Shown here: positions 34,333 to 40,512 of the stretch, one piece after another
Numbering within the stretch: position 1 is the first letter of the stretch
Layout: each line of letters begins with the position of its first letter
Assembly (NCBI GenBank): GCA_903928565.1
Contig: CAIYRH010000013.1
Coordinates: forward strand, 1 to 40,512
Source: Candidatus Staskawiczbacteria bacterium
GTDB lineage: Bacteria > Patescibacteriota > Minisyncoccia > Minisyncoccales > Staskawiczbacteraceae
Reading direction: 5' to 3'
DNA: 40,512 nt
Notes under the pieces: generated by a model
Seen by the model: the letters and a program-made list of their open reading frames with translations, nothing else
Told to the model about the DNA's origin: nothing
Databases searched by the model: none
Program-made: the position numbers and the translations under genes

Positions 34333-36042
34333 TTAAGCTACTTCACTATTGTAGCACGATTCGCAATAAACAATTTCTGGCCTGTCGGGCGCGTAACTAG
34401 TTTCAAATTCATTAGTACATCCTTCTTTCATGCATTGGCGGTGAAACAAGTGAAATTTGTTCCTTTGCAAAATTCTCTCTGCATAACGGCATTCAACACA
34501 TAACCTGGGCAAGGGCAATTCTTCTTTTCTTAAAAATTCTAATTCTGGTTTTATAATACGGTAAGCCTTTTTACATTTATCACATGCAATTAATTTTGAA
34601 ATAATAGTATCTTCAGCGTCTATAATTGAATTTGGTAAATCACTTGCATTTATATTCACTTCATATTCTGTTTTTTCTACGTTGTCCCAGCTAAATCCTT
34701 GCTCTGACGCTTGTTCTCGCGTTAAAGGAAAATATTCATTTACTACAGAAGTATTATATTCAAATGGAGAATGCTCTATTGGAAAAAATTCGCCATATTT
34801 GTATACTCTTCCCTTTTTATCAATATAGGGCAACATATTCATATGTTCAATAATTTTCTTTACCAGTTCGTAATAAACGGTTTCAGAATATTGTTTATTA
34901 AAAATACAATATTTTTTATTTATTAAACCAAAACAACCAAAACAGTCAGAACTATTTTTCATAAACATGCAATATGCTAAATTGCTATTCTCTGGCCAAC
35001 ATTCCACGCAAAACTTAGAATTAGACAATCCATAGCCACATGTCGTATTTTCGTAGCAAAGCTCATTAGGAGAGCCCCACACAGATATGTCCATAGAATC
35101 CTTTGACCCGGGGACTGTATGATTTTGGCAGTAACGAAGATTGTCGCCTTCATAAACAAGATATCCCATATAGATATTGCGTGAATGAGAAATATATTCT
35201 CCCAAGACGTTAGAGTTGTTAGTGCCCTGTATATATTTTACCGGCGCCTTAAGCCAAAACTCGTGAGATTTTTTCTTTACATCCTGGCACCCGCTCCACG
35301 TTTGTAATGAAAATAATTTAACTTTTTCCTCATATTCTTTTTTAGAATAAGGAACATTAAAAATGTGGTGCGATTTGTTTCGCAAATTAACGCATCCAAA
35401 ACAGTCTACGCATCCTTTACAATTTTTAGAAAATAAAACATTTGTGCAGTCATTACACTGAGTTGAAAAATGCGTTCGGTAACAATTCATTGACCAAAAT
35501 AATTCATATGACCGTTCGCACTCAGTTATGCTTGTGGAATCAAAACACTCCCTGCAATGAAAAGATGCGTTACAATAAGCACTATTTTCCATGTGACTTG
35601 TATTAAAAATTAGGTACGAATCTTTCGCATAGTCTGAATTTGCAATAAATTCCGATCTTAAATTACCAACGTCACCCGAAGTTCCCCAATGAGGCACAGT
35701 TAAAGAAAGCTCATGAAACTGCTCAAAAAATGGCTTTGAAAAGTTGTAATCAACTCCATATAGCATGGCATCCCAATCATCTTCACGCCATTCGTCGTCA
35801 CTATAAACAGGAATTTTAGATTGCTTAGAATATAATGAAAATATTTTCTTGCCCGTCTTTAAACTAATATTAAAAAATGCTTTGCGTTCGTTTCTGTAAG
35901 ACATTCTTCTTTGAAACCTACATTTCCAACAAAATGTTGGGGCGGGAACTTTCATTTTTTCGTAAAACGCAAAATCATCGGGCTCAATTACAAAGTCCTG
36001 TTTACAATTTTGGCAAACTTTTGTTTCACTTAAATGTTCCAT
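34333..36042 (-). CDS. Cys-rich multi-zinc-ribbon-like protein, paralog B
   Basis: 33 Cys in 569 aa by hand count, many CxxC pairs; N- and C-termini near-identical to 36101-37828. Confidence 0.85.
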   Translation of the reverse strand: MEHLSETKVCQNCKQDFVIEPDDFAFYEKMKVPAPTFCWKCRFQRRMSYRNERKAFFNISLKTGKKIFSLYSKQSKIPVYSDDEWREDDWDAMLYGVDYNFSKPFFEQFHELSLTVPHWGTSGDVGNLRSEFIANSDYAKDSYLIFNTSHMENSAYCNASFHCRECFDSTSITECERSYELFWSMNCYRTHFSTQCNDCTNVLFSKNCKGCVDCFGCVNLRNKSHHIFNVPYSKKEYEEKVKLFSLQTWSGCQDVKKKSHEFWLKAPVKYIQGTNNSNVLGEYISHSRNIYMGYLVYEGDNLRYCQNHTVPGSKDSMDISVWGSPNELCYENTTCGYGLSNSKFCVECWPENSNLAYCMFMKNSSDCFGCFGLINKKYCIFNKQYSETVYYELVKKIIEHMNMLPYIDKKGRVYKYGEFFPIEHSPFEYNTSVVNEYFPLTREQASEQGFSWDNVEKTEYEVNINASDLPNSIIDAEDTIISKLIACDKCKKAYRIIKPELEFLRKEELPLPRLCVECRYAERILQRNKFHLFHRQCMKEGCTNEFETSYAPDRPEIVYCESCYNSEVA

Positions 36043-36068
36043 GTTATTTGTACTGTCATGCGTACTGT

Positions 36069-36092
36069 CAGATTAACATTATGTTAACCTGG
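36069..36092 (-). promoter_or_regulatory. inverted repeat upstream of paralog B (candidate operator)
   Basis: CAGATTA-N9-TAACCTG; related to CAGGTTA-N8-TAACCTG at 37855 and 38094. Confidence 0.5.
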
Positions 36093-36100
36093 ATAGGTTT

Positions 36101-37828
36101 TTATGCTACTTCACTATTGTAGCACGTTTCGCAATAAACAATTTCTGGCCTGTCGGGCGCGTAGCTAGTTTCAAATTCGTTCGTGCACCCTTCTTTCATG
36201 CATTTTCTATGCCAAAGTCTAATGGGATTACGCCAAGCAAATCTCGCATAATGCCTGCAATTTGGGCAGATTTTAGGCAACGGAATATTAAGTTTTTTAT
36301 AAAATTGCAGTTCCTGGCTAGTAATTTTAAACGCACCGGCGCATTCGTGGACGCATTCCTTATTATGGCGACAACTAATAACTTCTTTTATAATACCCTC
36401 AGCTACATATAAAATGCTGTCTGGGATATCTTTACTGTCAATCGTTGTGCTAAAATTTTTATCTTCAGGTTCTCTCCAAATAAGTCCCGTTTTTTCAACT
36501 TGTTCCCTTAAAAGAGGAAAATTTTCATATGCAAAAGATTCATTATAGGCTGTAGGGCTCATTTCGGCCGGAAAAAATTCTCCATATTTATATACTAGCC
36601 CATTTTTATCTGTATAAGGCATATCATTCATATGTTGAATGATTTTTGGCACCAATGCTTCGTATTCCTCTTTGGTGTATTGCTTATTAAAAATGCAATA
36701 TTGTTTATTCCTAAGGCTAATGCACCCAAATAAATTTGAAGAATTTTGTCCACAAAATAAACAGTACTTCAAATTTGAAACAGATGAATAACAAGACCAA
36801 CAAAAAGCAAGATTATAGGCCCCTTTTCCTACAACTAATGATTCGTAAATCAATTCGGCCGTGTCTCCGAAGTTGCTGTAATCGTAACAATCTTTTGACG
36901 GTATATTACTTAGACTTTGACAGTATTTTACATTTTCTGCTCCGCTAGCTCTCCAACAATTTATCGCATTTTTAGAATTGGAAATATAGTCCCCAGAAAC
37001 TTTTGTGTTATGTCGTCCATGAATAAATTTGTTTGGAAATTTTATCCAATGATTAATAACCTGCTCGCGAATATTATTTATACTTTGAGCCGAGTCTAAT
37101 CTAAGTTCTTTAATTTTCGTTGCATATTCTTCTTTTGAATATGGTTTATTAAAAATATAATAAGATTTATTTTTTAAATTAATACTGCCAAAACAATTAT
37201 TGCAACCAACACAATTTTTACAAAAAACTACAGCATTGCAACCTTCACAATCTATAGAATATAACGTTTTATAACACTTGGTAATGCTAACACAATCGTA
37301 GCAAAGCTCTGAATCAAAAAAGATATGGCAATCAAAAATGTCTTTAGAATTAACGCCAGAAATTGAATGGGCAGAATTTTCAACATATGATACAACATGA
37401 CTAAGATAACAATCTTTAGGTTCTGTGGCATTATTGCAAAAGTCACTTCGTATAGGACTAATAAGCGACCGAGACATTATTGGCACTTGATAAAATAACT
37501 CTCTAAATTGCTCAAAGAATGGGCGGGAAAAATCGTAATCTATACCATAGGCCATTGGATCCCACGAATCGGAGTACCATTCTGACGTTTCTAAAATTTT
37601 GGCCATAGAATCTTCATGAAAAGCGGAAAATATTTCTTTCCCATGTATGTCTTTTTTTCTAAAAAGTTTCCATTCATTTCTCCAAGACCAGCGCCTTTGC
37701 ATTCTGCAATTTGGGCAAAAAGTTGGTGCGGGCACCGTCATTTTTTTGTAAAACGCAAAATCATCGGGCTCAATTACGAAGTCCTGTTTACAATTTTGGC
37801 AAACTTTTGTTTCACTTAAATGTTCCAT
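36101..37828 (-). CDS. Cys-rich multi-zinc-ribbon-like protein, paralog A
   Basis: 575 aa with repeated CxxC pairs; tandem paralog of 34333-36042. Confidence 0.85.
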   Translation of the reverse strand: MEHLSETKVCQNCKQDFVIEPDDFAFYKKMTVPAPTFCPNCRMQRRWSWRNEWKLFRKKDIHGKEIFSAFHEDSMAKILETSEWYSDSWDPMAYGIDYDFSRPFFEQFRELFYQVPIMSRSLISPIRSDFCNNATEPKDCYLSHVVSYVENSAHSISGVNSKDIFDCHIFFDSELCYDCVSITKCYKTLYSIDCEGCNAVVFCKNCVGCNNCFGSINLKNKSYYIFNKPYSKEEYATKIKELRLDSAQSINNIREQVINHWIKFPNKFIHGRHNTKVSGDYISNSKNAINCWRASGAENVKYCQSLSNIPSKDCYDYSNFGDTAELIYESLVVGKGAYNLAFCWSCYSSVSNLKYCLFCGQNSSNLFGCISLRNKQYCIFNKQYTKEEYEALVPKIIQHMNDMPYTDKNGLVYKYGEFFPAEMSPTAYNESFAYENFPLLREQVEKTGLIWREPEDKNFSTTIDSKDIPDSILYVAEGIIKEVISCRHNKECVHECAGAFKITSQELQFYKKLNIPLPKICPNCRHYARFAWRNPIRLWHRKCMKEGCTNEFETSYAPDRPEIVYCETCYNSEVA

Positions 37829-37854
37829 GTTATTTGTACTGTCATGTGTACTGT

Positions 37855-37878
37855 CAGGTTACCCTACGATAACCTGAG
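37855..37878 (-). promoter_or_regulatory. inverted repeat upstream of paralog A (candidate operator)
   Basis: CAGGTTACCCTACGATAACCTGAG, 24/24 identical to 38094-38117. Confidence 0.6.
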
Positions 37879-37894
37879 CTTTTTGATACCTTTT

Positions 37895-38086
37895 TTATTT
37901 TTGTAAATCGGCTATCAACAATTTTATGTCAACATCTTGTTTGAAAATAATATAATCTCGGCCCATTTTACGTGCCTTAATATTCCCCCGCCAAATTCTT
38001 TTAAGCACGGAGACCTTGCTTATTTCCAGAACTTCTGCCAACTCGGTTGTTGTATAAAAATCTTTTTCTGTTATTATTTTTGACAT
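37895..38086 (-). CDS. small excisionase/MerR-like helix-turn-helix DNA-binding protein
   Basis: FYTTTELAEVLEISKVSVLKRIWRGNIKARKMGRDYIIFKQDVDIKLL matches HTH_17/excisionase-type domain. Confidence 0.85.
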   Translation of the reverse strand: MSKIITEKDFYTTTELAEVLEISKVSVLKRIWRGNIKARKMGRDYIIFKQDVDIKLLIADLQK

Positions 38087-38093
38087 TTCGTTT

Positions 38094-38117
38094 CAGGTTA
38101 CCCTACGATAACCTGAG
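38094..38117 (-). promoter_or_regulatory. inverted repeat immediately upstream of HTH gene (candidate operator)
   Basis: CAGGTTACCCTACGATAACCTGAG; about 20 bp downstream of minus-strand TATAAT (38137-38142) and 7 bp before the HTH start codon. Confidence 0.6.
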
Positions 38118-38144
38118 AGATTTTATCTACGGTTTGATTATACT

Positions 38145-38176
38145 AAAAAACCACCCTGAATTAAAGGGCGGTTTTA
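38145..38176 (-). terminator. terminator downstream of nrdD
   Basis: Minus strand AAAACCGCCC-TTTAATTCA-GGGTGGTTTTTT. Confidence 0.8.
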
Positions 38177-38181
38177 AATTT

Positions 38182-40353
38182 TTATGCCGCTACTTTGTCC
38201 TCTATTTTTTCAATTGCTGCATTTACCTTCTCTTCTGGGAATGCAAACTCTTTTCGCTCTTCAAATTCTTGTTTTTTACCCTTGTGCCATTGCTGAACCG
38301 GGCGGATATAGCCCACCACCCTTGAATACACTTCACAGGGCTGTTTTATGGTGCACTGAGGGCATTCAAAGTGTTCGCCAGAGATATAACCGTGAGTTGG
38401 GCAAATTGAGAATGTTGGCGTTAAAGTAATATATGGCAAACTGTAATTTTCACAGATTTTTTTAACCAAGGCTTTTGCCATATTGGGGTCGGAAACTTTT
38501 TCTCCTAAAAATACGTGCAAAACTGTTCCTCCTGTATATTTTGTTTGTAACTCGTTTTGCAGTTCTAAAGCTTCAAAAATGTCATCTGTAAACCCAACTG
38601 GCAATTGGCTTGAATTAGTATAATAAGGAACTTCTTTTGTGCCCGAAGTAACAATTTCAGGGTATTTTTCTCTGTCAGCGCGTGCTTGCCTGTAACTTGT
38701 GCCTTCACCAGGAGTTGCTTCCAAATTGTATAAATTCCCGGTTTCTTCTTGGAATTGAACTATTTTATCACGCATGAAATCCAAAACTTCAAGTGCAAAT
38801 TTCTTTCCTTTGGGTGTAGTAATATCTTCTTCCAAAAAGTTTATTAAAGATTCGTTCATGCCCATAATTCCAATAGTTGAGAAATGATTTCCAAAATAAG
38901 TGTTTCTCATTTTTTTCATTTCTTCCAAATAATGCCTTGAATATGGGTAAAGCCCTTTTTCCATGTAGTTGTCCAAAGCTTTTCTTTTAATTTCCAAACT
39001 TTCTTTTGCCAATTCCATTAATTTTGTTAAACGTTCAAAATATTCTGTTTTTGTTTTTGAAGTGTATCCAATTCTTGGCAAATTTATAGTTACCACACCA
39101 ATTGACCCTGTTTTTGGAGAAGACCCAAACAATCCCCCACCTCTTTTATATAATTCTCTGTTGTCTAGTCTTAGTCTGCAACACATTGACCTGGCGTCGT
39201 CCGGACTCATATCTGACTGAATAAAATTTGAAAAATAATTAATTCCATACTTTGCCGTTGCTTCCCACATAGATAATAAATTTGGGTTGTCCCATTCAAA
39301 ATCTTTGGTTATTGAAACTGTTGGAATTGGAAAAGTAAACGGCCTGCCTGAAGCGTCTCCTTCCATTATGCCTTCGTAAAAAGCCCTAATAAACATATCC
39401 ATTTCAGGTTGAAAATCTCCGTAAGTTTCATTTTGAGGTTCGCCTCCAATAATGACCGGTTGTTTTGACAAAAATCCGGGAGCTTTAATGTCTAAAGAAA
39501 CATTCAAAAATGGAGTTTGGAAACCAACACGAGTTGGCACCATGCAATTATATAAAAATTCTTGCATAGCTTGTTTTACTTGCGAGTAATCTAACTTGTC
39601 ATATCTAATAAATGGCGCCAAAAGAGTGTCAAAATTTGAAACAGCATTTGCTCCGGCAGTTTCACCCTGCAAAGTAAACAAAACGTTTATTAATTGACCC
39701 AAAGCGGTTCTAAAGTGTTTTGGAGGCCTGCATTCTATTTTCCCAGAAACGCCACCAAATCCTTTTACTAAAAAGTCATACAAATCCCAACCAGCACAAT
39801 AAGGCGCCAATAATTCTAGGTTGTGAATGTGAAAATCTTCACTTAAAGCAGCGTCTCTAATTTCTTTTGGATAAATTTTATTTAACCAATACTTTTTTGA
39901 AATATATGAGCCTACATATTGGTTCAAACCTTGCAAAGAAAAAGTCATATTGGCATTTTCTTTTACCTGCCAATCTATTTCTTTTAAATAACTGTCCACT
40001 TTTTCTGAAGAGTCATCAACCGCTTTTGTTGCCTCACGAATTGCCCTGCGTTGCTCGCGGTACAAAACATAAGCTTTGGCAGTTTCTACTAAGCCCTCCA
40101 ACATTAGAGCTTCTTCAACAATATTTTGGATTTGTTCTATAGTTGGTATTTCGCCCTGTTTAAACCGTCGATTCATTAAAGCAACAACTTTGTCAGAGAC
40201 TCTCTTAGATTCTGGACCATTTCCTTGGTCGGTTGCAACAACGGCTTTATGAACAGCTTCGGCGATCTTTTCTTGTTCAAAATCAACGACTCTGCCGTCT
40301 CTTTTTCTAACTTTCTCAATATGATTTACTGTTTTTTTAATTTCTTCTGACAT
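38182..40353 (-). CDS. nrdD: anaerobic (class III) ribonucleoside-triphosphate reductase
   Basis: ATP-cone start (VRKRDGRVVDFEQEKIAEAV), CPTHGYISGEHFECPQC zinc site, RVVGYIRPVQQW glycyl-radical region. Confidence 0.94.
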   Translation of the reverse strand: MSEEIKKTVNHIEKVRKRDGRVVDFEQEKIAEAVHKAVVATDQGNGPESKRVSDKVVALMNRRFKQGEIPTIEQIQNIVEEALMLEGLVETAKAYVLYREQRRAIREATKAVDDSSEKVDSYLKEIDWQVKENANMTFSLQGLNQYVGSYISKKYWLNKIYPKEIRDAALSEDFHIHNLELLAPYCAGWDLYDFLVKGFGGVSGKIECRPPKHFRTALGQLINVLFTLQGETAGANAVSNFDTLLAPFIRYDKLDYSQVKQAMQEFLYNCMVPTRVGFQTPFLNVSLDIKAPGFLSKQPVIIGGEPQNETYGDFQPEMDMFIRAFYEGIMEGDASGRPFTFPIPTVSITKDFEWDNPNLLSMWEATAKYGINYFSNFIQSDMSPDDARSMCCRLRLDNRELYKRGGGLFGSSPKTGSIGVVTINLPRIGYTSKTKTEYFERLTKLMELAKESLEIKRKALDNYMEKGLYPYSRHYLEEMKKMRNTYFGNHFSTIGIMGMNESLINFLEEDITTPKGKKFALEVLDFMRDKIVQFQEETGNLYNLEATPGEGTSYRQARADREKYPEIVTSGTKEVPYYTNSSQLPVGFTDDIFEALELQNELQTKYTGGTVLHVFLGEKVSDPNMAKALVKKICENYSLPYITLTPTFSICPTHGYISGEHFECPQCTIKQPCEVYSRVVGYIRPVQQWHKGKKQEFEERKEFAFPEEKVNAAIEKIEDKVAA

Positions 40354-40495
40354 ATTTTTATGGTAGCCTATCTGCCAACGGGCAGGGACAAAAAAAAGAC
40401 ATTTGCTTTTAATTAGCTTATTGTTTAAAAATCATGACCCTCATTCCTAAACAATGAGTTTATTAAAATGCCTTTTTAAATTATTAATATTATTT

Positions 40496-40511
40496 TCCCG
40501 CCGCAGCGGGA
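40496..40511. repeat. short GC-rich palindrome at window edge
   Basis: TCCCGCCGCAGCGGGA; one base different from the minus strand of 27773-27788 (TCCCGCCCCAGCGGGA). Confidence 0.6.
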
Positions 40512-40512
40512 T

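Noticed and set aside
40420-40455. ATTGTTTA...TAAACAAT inverted repeat upstream of nrdD as an NrdR box
   Set aside because: Does not resemble the NrdR-box consensus and the AT-rich background makes 8-bp inverted repeats common; left as unassigned.

Overview
This 40.5 kb AT-rich window looks like a Patescibacteria/CPR-type chromosome, inferred from gene content and composition rather than a phylogenetic test. From left to right it contains: (i) a surface-sugar cluster with a SAM methyltransferase, DegT aminotransferase, 3,5-epimerase, C-methyltransferase, RfbF-like cytidylyltransferase, sugar dehydratase, truncated UDP-sugar dehydrogenase-like protein and O-antigen ligase/TPR protein, interrupted by an opposite-strand NUDIX-like gene; (ii) a secreted PG-binding/S-layer-like protein, and an ECF sigma factor with a DUF5667-like partner; (iii) a stand-alone PaaX/Cas2-like gene bracketed by two identical 40-bp near-perfect palindromes; (iv) a 1335-aa secreted hydrolase/lamin-tail/FlgD-Ig protein; (v) small orphan genes with strong Shine-Dalgarno sites between rlmN, an SNase-like gene, clpB and htrA; (vi) glycosyltransferases, a glycosidase-like protein, a carbonic-anhydrase-like orphan and comEC; (vii) an anaerobic RNR locus, nrdD - small HTH - two Cys-rich tandem paralogs - nrdG, with a shared inverted repeat ahead of the HTH gene and both paralogs. 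The best candidates for undescribed biology are the palindrome-flanked Cas2-like gene, the nrdD/HTH/Cys-rich/nrdG locus with its candidate operators, and short palindromic elements that lie inside coding sequences and are read in different frames (comparable to Rickettsia palindromic elements). No tRNA, rRNA, CRISPR array or classical transposase was found by eye.
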